Shown: positions 9,654-17,056 of the stretch, in pieces
Numbering within the stretch: position 1 is the first letter of the stretch
How the letters are laid out: every line of letters begins with the position of its first letter
Assembly: GCA_019752115.1 (NCBI GenBank)
Contig: JAIEMN010000023.1
Coordinates: forward strand, 119,101 to 183,100
From: Gemmatimonadaceae bacterium
GTDB lineage: Bacteria > Gemmatimonadota > Gemmatimonadetes > Gemmatimonadales > Gemmatimonadaceae
Direction of reading: 5' to 3'
Length of the DNA: 64,000 bases
Made by a program: the position numbers and the translations under genes
Notes under the pieces: model-generated
Databases searched by the model: none
What the model saw: the letters and a program-made list of their open reading frames with translations, nothing else
What the model was told of the DNA's origin: nothing

Positions 9654-10171
9654 CCGCACGCGCGGTGCTCGCCCTCGCCATCATCGCGCTGCTCGCCCTG
9701 GGCGCCGCCTTCGCGCTCGGCTGGCAGCAGCACAGCACGCGGACGGACCGCGCCCTGCGCTCGGCGCAGCATGAGACGGACTCGCTCCGCCTCGCGCTGG
9801 CCACGAACGTGGCGACGGTCGTGCACGACACGGCGCGCATCGACTCGATCGTCACGCGGTGGCGGCGACGGGTGGACACGCTGCCGGGGCGCGTGGATAC
9901 GCTGCCCGGTCGGGTGGACACCGTGCCGCTCCTGCGCTTCGCTGACTCGGTGATCACGACGCTCGACAGCTCGCGGCGCCAGTGCGTGGCCGTGCTGAAC
10001 GACTGCGCGTCCACGGCGGCCGCGCTTACGCGACGGGCCACGCAGGCCGAGGCGCGCATCGCCGTGCTCGAAGGCACCCAGCAGGCCCGCGACCGCTGGC
10101 GCACCGCCGAGCGGATCGTCTGCGCGACCTCGCTCGCGACCAACTTCATCCAGTGGAGAGCCTACCGGTGA
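9650..10171 (+). CDS. Rz-like inner-membrane spanin candidate
   Basis: The 173-residue protein starts at a GTG overlapping the endolysin stop (GTGA). It has one N-terminal membrane helix (VLALAIIALLALGAAFALGW) and then a long helical periplasmic part, the architecture of i-spanins, which fuse inner and outer membranes during lysis. It contains three tandem copies of a seven-residue unit, RVDTLPG RVDTLPG RVDTVPL, encoded at 9869-9931. The following gene encodes a likely lipoprotein, which could be its partner. Confidence 0.55.
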   Translation: MTARAVLALAIIALLALGAAFALGWQQHSTRTDRALRSAQHETDSLRLALATNVATVVHDTARIDSIVTRWRRRVDTLPGRVDTLPGRVDTVPLLRFADSVITTLDSSRRQCVAVLNDCASTAAALTRRATQAEARIAVLEGTQQARDRWRTAERIVCATSLATNFIQWRAYR

Positions 10172-10995
10172 GACTTCGCATCGCCGTCCCGCTCATTCTG
10201 ATCGCCACCGCGTGCCTGTCTGCGTTCGCCACGTGCGCGAAGGCCTCCGGCTCGCCTGATGCGATCCCCGACGATCTCGTCCTGACGACCGAGCGCCTCG
10301 CGGCCGACTCGGCGCGCGTGATCGCCAAGTGGCAGCCCGCCTGCGACGCGAAGGGCTGCGCCGATGGCTACGCGGTGGCCTGGACGAACGGCGGCAAGAC
10401 CGTGCGCACCGCGACCGTCACCGGCACGGCCGATACCGTGCGCATGGGCCTCCCGCCCTACGGCGACTCGACGCGCATCACCTTCGCGATTACGACAACG
10501 CGGCGCGGCAAGCAGGGCCCCACAAAGACAGTAGGCGTGACGCTGATCAACGTGGATGCCCCGCCCCCAGGCGTCGACTCGGTAAAGGTCGACACCGGCC
10601 ACGTGGCGTTCGCCGACTCGGCCCGCATGGAAGTGTATAGCTCCAGCGGAATGTTTATGCCGCGCGACTCCGCGCTCGTGTTCGAAGGCGATTCGATCCT
10701 CGCGATCAACCGGCATTTCATGAAGCCCGGTGGCGTACGACCCGCCGACGATACGACGCACTGGGAGATTCGGAACATCACGGCCGTCATGGAGATGCGG
10801 CCGCCGTTCGGCGCGTGGCATGACTCCGTGTGGATCTACGCCGCGTCCTGCGGCTGTAAGGAGTCCGGCGACCCAAACAACCGACCCGTCCTGAACCCAG
10901 CGACGGGCAAGTATCAGGTACGCTCGGCATCGGGCGGCTGGCGTCCGGTCACGCCGCTGTCGGCCGATCCCTTCCGCGACGTCGGGACGCGCTGA
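10168..10995 (+). CDS. Secreted lipoprotein, possible outer spanin or phage moron
   Basis: The GTG at 10168 overlaps the previous stop by four bases. The 275-residue product starts MRLRIAVPLILIATAC, a signal peptide with a plausible lipobox ending at Cys16. The next part looks like an immunoglobulin or fibronectin-like beta fold (GYAVAWTNGGKTVRTATVTG). It is much larger than a typical Rz1 lipoprotein, so if it acts as an outer spanin it is an unusual one; it could also alter the lysogen surface. Confidence 0.55.
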   Translation: MRLRIAVPLILIATACLSAFATCAKASGSPDAIPDDLVLTTERLAADSARVIAKWQPACDAKGCADGYAVAWTNGGKTVRTATVTGTADTVRMGLPPYGDSTRITFAITTTRRGKQGPTKTVGVTLINVDAPPPGVDSVKVDTGHVAFADSARMEVYSSSGMFMPRDSALVFEGDSILAINRHFMKPGGVRPADDTTHWEIRNITAVMEMRPPFGAWHDSVWIYAASCGCKESGDPNNRPVLNPATGKYQVRSASGGWRPVTPLSADPFRDVGTR

Positions 10996-10996
10996 C

Positions 10997-11725
10997 ATGG
11001 TCACCATGCCGGCGAACCTGCGGGCGCTGCTCGAGACCCCCATCGGTTCCATGCGCCTCGCGTGGAAGATGGCGGACTGGGCGCGCCTGTCGCCGGTGTT
11101 GCAGGCGTGGGCGCACCTCGGCATTCCGTCCGGGATCGGCCTGTCGGGTGACGAGGTCGATGATGTGGTGGCGCACGTGCTGATGCGGGCGTGGCTGCAG
11201 GACGTGGTCCCGGATAACCCGAAGACGTGGGCGTGCAAGGTCGCCCGGAACCGCGCCCTCGATCACCTCAAGTCGAAGGACCATAGCCCCCATCGGGTGG
11301 ACCTTGAGGCGTGCGAGGTCGCGGACGATGGCGCGGAGGACGTCGGCGGCCGTCTCGATGCGGCCCTGCGCGTCACCCGGCTGCGGAACGCCATGCGGCG
11401 CCTCCCGGCCGATCAGCGGCGCTGTGTCTATCTGCACTACCTGAAGAACCGGTCGCACGAGGATATCGCGCAGATCCTCGGAATCACGGTGGGCACGTGC
11501 AAGATGCGCACGCACCGCGGCGTCAAGTTCCTGCGGTCGCTGTACGACGACGAGCCGATGCCGCGCCTCACCGCGAAGGGCCTGCCCATGCGGGCGCGAG
11601 GGCGGCCACGCGTGCGCTCCTGGCGCGAACACGTGCACGAGCTGCGGGCGGATCGGCAGAGCAATGCGGCGACCATCGGCGAGATCCTGCGGCCCGTCGC
11701 CGCGCACGTCGAGGTGCTGCCGTGA
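10997..11725 (+). CDS. ECF-like RNA polymerase sigma factor carried by the prophage
   Basis: The 242-residue protein has a sigma-2 region at about residues 50-95 (GDEVDDVVAHVLMRAWLQ, then PKTWACKVARNRALDHL) and a sigma-4 region at 133-182 (LPADQRRCVYLHYL, then HEDIAQILGITVGTCKMRTH as the helix-turn-helix). A basic 60-residue tail follows (RARGRPRVRSWREHVHEL). Sigma factors of this class direct core polymerase to alternative promoters. It lies between the lysis block and the fibre genes in the same direction, with 1 bp to the previous gene, so it may switch on late genes or redirect host transcription. Confidence 0.82.
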   Translation: MVTMPANLRALLETPIGSMRLAWKMADWARLSPVLQAWAHLGIPSGIGLSGDEVDDVVAHVLMRAWLQDVVPDNPKTWACKVARNRALDHLKSKDHSPHRVDLEACEVADDGAEDVGGRLDAALRVTRLRNAMRRLPADQRRCVYLHYLKNRSHEDIAQILGITVGTCKMRTHRGVKFLRSLYDDEPMPRLTAKGLPMRARGRPRVRSWREHVHELRADRQSNAATIGEILRPVAAHVEVLP

Positions 11726-11907
11726 GCCTCGTCTTCCGCGTCACCCAGCCCACGCCGCGCCTCGTCTCGGTGCAGTTCGTCGAGCGCGGCTCGCAGAGCC
11801 CCGTGCCGCGCGACACCGTGCGGGGCTACGCGATGCTCCCGGTCGAGGAGTGGGAGAGCGACCCGTGGCGGGCGGTCCGTGCGGCTGGCACCGAGGAACC
11901 CGCATGA
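11722..11907 (+). CDS. Small phage protein of unknown function
   Basis: The 61-residue product starts at a GTG overlapping the sigma factor stop (GTGA). It begins MSLVFRVTQPTPRLVSVQFV and ends EWESDPWRAVRAAGTEEPA. No motif is recognised. It is kept because it is bracketed by four-base overlaps on both sides, which is typical of coupled phage genes. Confidence 0.5.
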   Translation: MSLVFRVTQPTPRLVSVQFVERGSQSPVPRDTVRGYAMLPVEEWESDPWRAVRAAGTEEPA

Positions 11908-12206
11908 GCGACGCGGGGACGCTTTCCAACCTCGAACACGCCTGGCCGCTGCCGTCGGAGGTGACGTTCATCGACGTCAACGCCTACTGGCATCAGGGCA
12001 CCCGCGTGCACCTCGCGATCTGCTACGCCGACAAGGCGGGGCACGTCCTCCAGCACTACCGCGCGCGGTGCGGCTCTCACCTGTGGCACGAGCTCCTGCT
12101 CCCTGCCCTTCGCTCGCACTGTGCCCAGAACGGGCTCCGGTGCGACGTGCACGATACCACCGCCCCGGCGGTGCACCCCCGACCCAAACCCCGAGCCCAC
12201 GGATGA
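11904..12206 (+). CDS. Small phage protein of unknown function
   Basis: This 100-residue protein starts at an ATG overlapping the previous stop (ATGA). It contains VTFIDVNAYWHQGTRVHLAI and two Cys residues, and has a basic, Pro-rich end. No family is recognised. It is part of a coupled run with its neighbours at 11722 and 12203. Confidence 0.5.
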   Translation: MSDAGTLSNLEHAWPLPSEVTFIDVNAYWHQGTRVHLAICYADKAGHVLQHYRARCGSHLWHELLLPALRSHCAQNGLRCDVHDTTAPAVHPRPKPRAHG

Positions 12207-12697
12207 GCACTGCCCCGATGGATCCCATCCTCGCCGCCCATATCGCGGCGCGCGCGGATCGCGTGCGCGCGCAGTTCCCCGAGATCGACCATGGCCACTA
12301 CATCGACGTGGTCCTGCAGGCGCGTGCGGCGCGCTACGCCGCGCACCTCGCCGCGATGACCATCACGCCGGACATGGTCCAGTGGGGCATCGCGATGTCT
12401 CGCCGCTTCGGCCCGTACGTGCAGATGTGGAACTACGTGGCCGACTGGTTCACGGCGCTCCTCATCATGCGCTACGGCGAGGAGGAGCGCGCGTACGATG
12501 CCGCCGAAGTCGAGGCGGCGAAGGCCGAGGGCCGTGAAGCGCAGTGCTCGACCGATCCGCAGCACGCGGGCTGGCCGCTCGCCTTCACCGACGCCGATCG
12601 CCAGCGCGCCATGGAGCTCCTCGACGGCAAGAAGTGGCCGGCCGAAGCGTTCACGATCCTTGAGCGCGATCCCATTTCTCTTGCCGCGGAGGGCTAA
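12203..12697 (+). CDS. Phage protein of unknown function
   Basis: This 164-residue protein starts at an ATG overlapping the previous stop. It is mostly helical (HIAARADRVRAQFPEIDHGH, then MVQWGIAMSRRFGPYVQMWN) and ends in ILERDPISLAAEG. It has no signal peptide or recognised domain. Its place just before the fibre genes suggests a late function. Confidence 0.5.
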   Translation: MSTAPMDPILAAHIAARADRVRAQFPEIDHGHYIDVVLQARAARYAAHLAAMTITPDMVQWGIAMSRRFGPYVQMWNYVADWFTALLIMRYGEEERAYDAAEVEAAKAEGREAQCSTDPQHAGWPLAFTDADRQRAMELLDGKKWPAEAFTILERDPISLAAEG

Positions 12698-12700
12698 GCG

Positions 12701-13132
12701 ATGTCTCAGATGACCGATGTGGCCGAGAATGACTTCATCGACACGTACATTCGCGGCCAGACGTCGACCAAGCCGGCGACCTGGTCGATCCGGCTCTACA
12801 CCGCGGCGCCTGGCGAAACCGGCGGCGGCACCGAGGCGAGCTACACCAACTACGCGGCCGTGACGCAGGCGGCGTCGCTCGCGAACTTCGCGGGCACGCA
12901 GAGCGCCGGCAGCACGACGGCGTCGAGCGGTACCGGGGGACAGACCTCGAACAACAACGCGCTCACGTGGGGCACGGCGGCGGGCTCGGGTCCGCAGACG
13001 CTCACGAACTTCGCGTGGTGCTCGGGGACGACGCCGTGGTACTACGGCACGCTTACCAGCTCGCGCACGATCAACAACGGGGATGCGGCGCCCACGGCGG
13101 CGGCAGGCCAGTTCACCCTCACGGCGCAGTAA
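12701..13132 (+). CDS. Tail fibre-type structural protein
   Basis: The 143-residue protein has an N-terminal segment followed by LYTAAPGETGGGTEASYTNY, a pattern seen at the start of many small phage tail-fibre or decoration proteins (a helix, then a loop of the type LhTaxPGxxGt.xE...Y.R). The rest is Gly/Ser/Thr-rich beta sequence. It begins a run of adhesin-like genes reaching 19.2 kb. Confidence 0.5.
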   Translation: MSQMTDVAENDFIDTYIRGQTSTKPATWSIRLYTAAPGETGGGTEASYTNYAAVTQAASLANFAGTQSAGSTTASSGTGGQTSNNNALTWGTAAGSGPQTLTNFAWCSGTTPWYYGTLTSSRTINNGDAAPTAAAGQFTLTAQ

Positions 13133-13141
13133 GGGGCACGC

Positions 13142-13585
13142 ATGGCACGCCAAACGCTGGTCGATTCCGGGCGGTCCGGTGGCGCCCTCGTCACGCTCGC
13201 GACGACGTCGCTCAACGCGATTGCCGACGCGGCCGCCGTCGAGGTCGACGTCGCCAACGACACCGACCGCGATATCCTGGTCGATCTGGAGCTACAGATC
13301 TCCTTCGGCACGGCGCCGACGGCGGACAAGACGATCGACGTCTACTGGCGCCGCACGATCGACGGCACGAACTACGAAGACAGCAGCGCCTCGCGCCCAC
13401 CGGCGAACGGGGGCGTCGGGTCGTTCGTGCTCGACAACACGACGTCCGCGCAGCGCAAGATCCTGCCGGGCGTCGTGATCCCGCCCAAGGGCGGCAAGCT
13501 GGTCATTCGCTCCAGCGCCGGCCAGACGGCCGCCAGCAGCGGCAACGTGCTGCGCGGGCTTTTCTACAACCCGGGGATCGTCTGA
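13142..13585 (+). CDS. Phage structural protein of unknown function
   Basis: The 147-residue, beta-rich product contains ANDTDRDILVDLELQISFGT, IDVYWRRTIDGTNYED and VVIPPKGGKLVIRSSAGQ. This fits a jelly-roll or immunoglobulin-like domain used in fibres or capsid decoration. Its stop overlaps the next start (TGATG). Confidence 0.5.
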   Translation: MARQTLVDSGRSGGALVTLATTSLNAIADAAAVEVDVANDTDRDILVDLELQISFGTAPTADKTIDVYWRRTIDGTNYEDSSASRPPANGGVGSFVLDNTTSAQRKILPGVVIPPKGGKLVIRSSAGQTAASSGNVLRGLFYNPGIV

Positions 13586-14088
13586 TGCCGCTCTATCAGA
13601 TCCTGACGGCTGCCGGCGATGTCGTGCGCGAGTCGACCGTGCAGAACGACGTCGTTGCGGCTGGGTTGCGCGAGGGCGAGACGTTGCACGTGATCGCCGA
13701 CCTCGACGCCGTTCCCGATCGCAACCTGAAAGCCTGGGACTCCGTCGCGAAGGCATACGTTGATCGCGTCGACGAAAACGCGGCGCCGCGCGTCGTGACG
13801 ACGATGTCGGTTCTCGACTTCAAGGCGCGGTTCACCGATACCGAACGGCTGCGGATCGATCTTGCCGAGATCGCACACCCTGACCTGACGACGCGGGCGC
13901 TGCTGAAGCGCGTGCGCGAAGACCTGTCCGACTGCAAGGATAAGGTCTGCGATCGGGCCGACCCGCGGATTCAGCGGGGCGTCGCCTTCCTGACGACGGT
14001 CACGTACGACGGGGCGCCCTTGCTGACACAGCCGCGAATGCTGGCGATCATCGGCGCGGACGCGTTCAACCCGGCGAACCTCGCGTAA
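13585..14088 (+). CDS. Phage protein of unknown function
   Basis: This 167-residue protein starts with MPLYQILTAAGDVVREST and has a helical second half (MSVLDFKARFTDTERLRIDL). The MSVLDFKxRFTxxEr segment resembles a short motif seen in small phage tail-associated proteins. It may be a fibre assembly factor or a small tail protein. It directly precedes the receptor-binding candidate at 14090. Confidence 0.45.
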   Translation: MPLYQILTAAGDVVRESTVQNDVVAAGLREGETLHVIADLDAVPDRNLKAWDSVAKAYVDRVDENAAPRVVTTMSVLDFKARFTDTERLRIDLAEIAHPDLTTRALLKRVREDLSDCKDKVCDRADPRIQRGVAFLTTVTYDGAPLLTQPRMLAIIGADAFNPANLA

Positions 14089-14089
14089 C

Positions 14090-14977
14090 GTGCTGTATCG
14101 CTCGCCGTTCACTGCAAACGGTCCGTCTGTAATCACACCGTCAAAGGTGGGGTTAAACGTCCCGTGGCTGCTCGATAGCGCAATTCATGGGATTATCGCA
14201 CGGCGAACGTTTCAGAACTCAAGCGGGCAAGCTGCCTACTCTGCGCTCCAACAGTTCGGGCGCTTTAAGCGCATCGCTCCGACGACCGGCGTTAACGCAC
14301 AAGCGCTTCAAAACCAAAGCCGCATTGCTTGGCGTGCATTCTTCTCGGACGGCAATAACTCAAACCTTTTGTACACGTTTCCAGACCACAGTTTTGTTCC
14401 GTGGTTTCCGTCCGCATATAACGCAACCATCATCGTTGAGCATTTCAAGCGCGATACCGATTTCATCCTGAGTACCAATCCCGGAAGTGCTTTTGGAACG
14501 GTGGAGTCGTTTGCAAATCGCTGCTCAGCGCACGTTCCTGAGGGGAACTGGGTAGACTGGGATATGGGCGATCTTACCCAGCGCGTGCAGTTTAACTGGG
14601 CAGCAAACCAAACGCTGTACCCTACTATGCGCTGGCACACCTTTGGGTTTCTGAGCCGTGGATTTCATCGCTCCATATGGATCGACGGAACAAAGGTCGC
14701 GGAACTAACGGCCACCTATTCCAACAGTGTCGGCAACTGCACGAACTGGGCGTGGGCGGGGCATACGTCCTATGGTGCGCCGTACAACTCAGGCGGCAAC
14801 AACGATTACGGGTTCTGTGGGTTCTGGAACTACGCGTTTACTGACGCGCAAATGGCGATAGCGACGCGCGACATCCAGCAGCTCCGCAACGGCGGAACGG
14901 ACGTGTCAGTAATGGTTCCCTCGCGACGACTGGTGCCGAAGTTCGATCTAAGCGTCAGCGGGTGGGCGGCGGTATGA
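14090..14977 (+). CDS. LamG/concanavalin-like receptor-binding protein, low-GC cassette
   Basis: The 295-residue protein starts at GTG 14090. Its second half resembles a LamG/concanavalin A-like fold, with RSIWIDGTKVAELTATYSN, then NDYGFCGFWNYAFTDAQMAI as the typical closing strand and helix. The coding sequence is visibly poorer in GC than its neighbours: 27 of 60 bases from 14341 are G or C by hand count, against 40 of 60 from 12361. That suggests recent exchange. It probably binds a host surface glycan. Confidence 0.6.
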   Translation: MLYRSPFTANGPSVITPSKVGLNVPWLLDSAIHGIIARRTFQNSSGQAAYSALQQFGRFKRIAPTTGVNAQALQNQSRIAWRAFFSDGNNSNLLYTFPDHSFVPWFPSAYNATIIVEHFKRDTDFILSTNPGSAFGTVESFANRCSAHVPEGNWVDWDMGDLTQRVQFNWAANQTLYPTMRWHTFGFLSRGFHRSIWIDGTKVAELTATYSNSVGNCTNWAWAGHTSYGAPYNSGGNNDYGFCGFWNYAFTDAQMAIATRDIQQLRNGGTDVSVMVPSRRLVPKFDLSVSGWAAV

Positions 14978-15867
14978 TCGGTGCCGGGTGGTCGCAGCAG
15001 GTAGCACGCACAATAGAGAGCGCGAAGCTCTTCGCGCTCGGGGGCTATCGACACGCGCATACGTTCGTCGGCTCGCGACCCGTCAGGCCGATTAACACGC
15101 AATCGACCTACATCGGCGAAGTAGAGAGCGCGATCGCGCGCGGGCGGCGCGTGATCGCCTCATCGAAAGCGCTGGTTAATACGCCTGGCGTCACGCTTCC
15201 GCAGATCGACACGACGGCATATACCCAGCTCATCGGGTACGCATGGGAACCGCCGAATTATGTCGGGCAATCGTGGCGTTCGACCGATGCGAGCACGGTC
15301 GACTATGTCGGGTACCAGACTGTCGCGGCGGGACTCAACGAGTATTTCGCCGGGTCGTACTGCGGCTACGGTGGCGACTATCAGCTCGCTGCCCATGTGC
15401 GCGTCGGCGGCACGTACTACACGAACGCATACGCTGAGGTTGGCTACGGCACCGGAAACGCCCCGGCCGGGCCGCTCGTGGTTGCGTCCAGGTGGGTCTC
15501 CGGCGTTGCGCTCACTGTGCAGGCGCACGATGCGAGCGGGCGTGTCTGGAAGCGCGGAACGATTTCGTCGACGGTCGGAGTTTCAGGAACCGCAAATTTC
15601 TCTGGCGCATATCCGCACCGACTGTGCGGAACTTCGACTCCGGACGCGGATCTCGGCTCGCTTATTCCAACGCTCTTTGTTGGCCTTTGGACGCGCGTAC
15701 TCTCTGACGCCGAACTAAGCGCGCTCGTGCGTGAAGCTTGCGCGTTTTCCAAACGTCCGAACCTGCTCGGCCTCCCCGCGACCTATGCGCCGCGCGTGGC
15801 GGCGACCGATTCGCTGAAACTGCGCGCCAACACCAACGGGGCGCGCGCGCTGTTTACGCTGGGCTAA
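14974..15867 (+). CDS. LamG-like tail fibre or adhesin protein
   Basis: The ATG at 14974 overlaps the previous stop (ATGA) and is preferred over an upstream GTG. The 297-residue product has a Tyr/Gly-rich middle (YAWEPPNYVGQSWRS, SYCGYGGDYQLAAHVRVGG). It ends with a closing LamG-type segment, LIPTLFVGLWTRVLSDAELS, much like that of the preceding gene. The two may form paired receptor-binding subunits. Its first part also has a modest GC dip. Confidence 0.55.
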   Translation: MIGAGWSQQVARTIESAKLFALGGYRHAHTFVGSRPVRPINTQSTYIGEVESAIARGRRVIASSKALVNTPGVTLPQIDTTAYTQLIGYAWEPPNYVGQSWRSTDASTVDYVGYQTVAAGLNEYFAGSYCGYGGDYQLAAHVRVGGTYYTNAYAEVGYGTGNAPAGPLVVASRWVSGVALTVQAHDASGRVWKRGTISSTVGVSGTANFSGAYPHRLCGTSTPDADLGSLIPTLFVGLWTRVLSDAELSALVREACAFSKRPNLLGLPATYAPRVAATDSLKLRANTNGARALFTLG

Positions 15868-15891
15868 CCCTTTCCTCTCACTCTTCCGACC

Positions 15892-16440
15892 ATGCCAAGC
15901 CAAGTCATCGCCTCTGCTTACAGTGACGGTCCAACGCTCACCGCGGCCGCTGCCGCGTCGTGCGTGCCGACGTACGTGCCGACGACGTTGCCGGCCGGGT
16001 ACTTTCAGGTTGGCCGCAAGTGGCGGCTGCGCGCGAGTGGCCGTATCTCGTGCGCCGTGACGACGCCGGGCACGGCGCGCTTCGACTTGCGCCTCGGCGG
16101 CGTCGTGGCGTTCGATACGCAGGCGATGCCGCTCAACATCGTGGCGCAGACGAACGTGCCGTGGGTGCTCGATGTCCTGCTCACGTGCCGTGCGGTCGGC
16201 TCGGGGACGAGTGCCAACCTCATTGGGCAGGGCTTTTGGCTCTCGCCGGCCTCGATCAACACCGCCGCGCCCGCAACCGGCCCCGGCCCCGGTGGGCAGA
16301 TGGTGCCGTACAACATCGCCCCGGCGGTGGGCACGGGCTTCAATTCGCAGTCCGCGCTGACGCTCGACTTCTTCTTCACGCAGACGGTCGCCACGGGCTC
16401 GCTGACGCTGCACGATTTCATGCTGGAACAGCTGCTGTAA
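15892..16440 (+). CDS. Phage structural protein, beta-sandwich type
   Basis: The 182-residue protein includes YFQVGRKWRLRASGRISCAV, FDLRLGGVVAFDTQAMPLNI and SALTLDFFFTQTVATGSLTL. These alternating hydrophobic strands are typical of jelly-roll decoration or fibre-head domains in tailed phages. No enzyme motif is seen. It starts 24 bp after the previous gene. Confidence 0.5.
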   Translation: MPSQVIASAYSDGPTLTAAAAASCVPTYVPTTLPAGYFQVGRKWRLRASGRISCAVTTPGTARFDLRLGGVVAFDTQAMPLNIVAQTNVPWVLDVLLTCRAVGSGTSANLIGQGFWLSPASINTAAPATGPGPGGQMVPYNIAPAVGTGFNSQSALTLDFFFTQTVATGSLTLHDFMLEQLL

Positions 16441-16452
16441 GGGCTGACCGCG

Positions 16453-17055
16453 ATGCCATGTCTCGTGCCGGCCCTGCCTGACCCGACGCCGCTGCTCGTG
16501 CAGGGGGACGAGATGCGGGACGGCATCCTGTCAGTGCTGTCGATACAGGCGCCGATGTTCGCGACGCCGCTGGCGACTCCGCTCACCCCGGATGCGCTGG
16601 CGGTGGTCGTGCCGGCGTTGCTGTCGGATAACCTGTACGCGCCGATGCACGAGGACATGGCGTACACCCCAGCGGACGTGCTCTACGATCCGCTGGCGAA
16701 TCCGGCGCTGCTGCATTTCAACATCGTGTGCCCCGATGGGACGTCGCTCAACGTACTTGACGGGGATATGCCGCTTGTGGGGCAGGTCCCGCAGTCGTCG
16801 TCGCGCTGGCTGCTCAACCTGCAAACGAGCGACACCAACGCCGTCGCGGTGGCCAGCGTGCGGTGCCTGGCACTCGATGTCGGGCAGCTCGCCGTCGGGC
16901 GTCCCGCCGTGGTTGCCGAAGGGATCAGTAACGGCGCGGGGGTGCTGGCGCTCGAAGTGCCGCAGAACTCCGATTACCTCGTGGTGGCGTATCGCAGCGG
17001 CGTCTCGGATCTGGCGGGCGTCAGTGCACAGACCCTGAGCCCCGACCCCGCGTAG
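16453..17055 (+). CDS. Phage structural protein of unknown function
   Basis: This 200-residue protein contains LSVLSIQAPMFATPLATPLT and VCPDGTSLNVLDGDMPLVGQ, and is rich in Ala, Val and Pro. No family is recognised. It sits 1 bp before the repeat-fibre gene in the same direction, so it is probably an adaptor or part of the same fibre. Confidence 0.45.
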   Translation: MPCLVPALPDPTPLLVQGDEMRDGILSVLSIQAPMFATPLATPLTPDALAVVVPALLSDNLYAPMHEDMAYTPADVLYDPLANPALLHFNIVCPDGTSLNVLDGDMPLVGQVPQSSSRWLLNLQTSDTNAVAVASVRCLALDVGQLAVGRPAVVAEGISNGAGVLALEVPQNSDYLVVAYRSGVSDLAGVSAQTLSPDPA

Positions 17056-17056
17056 C

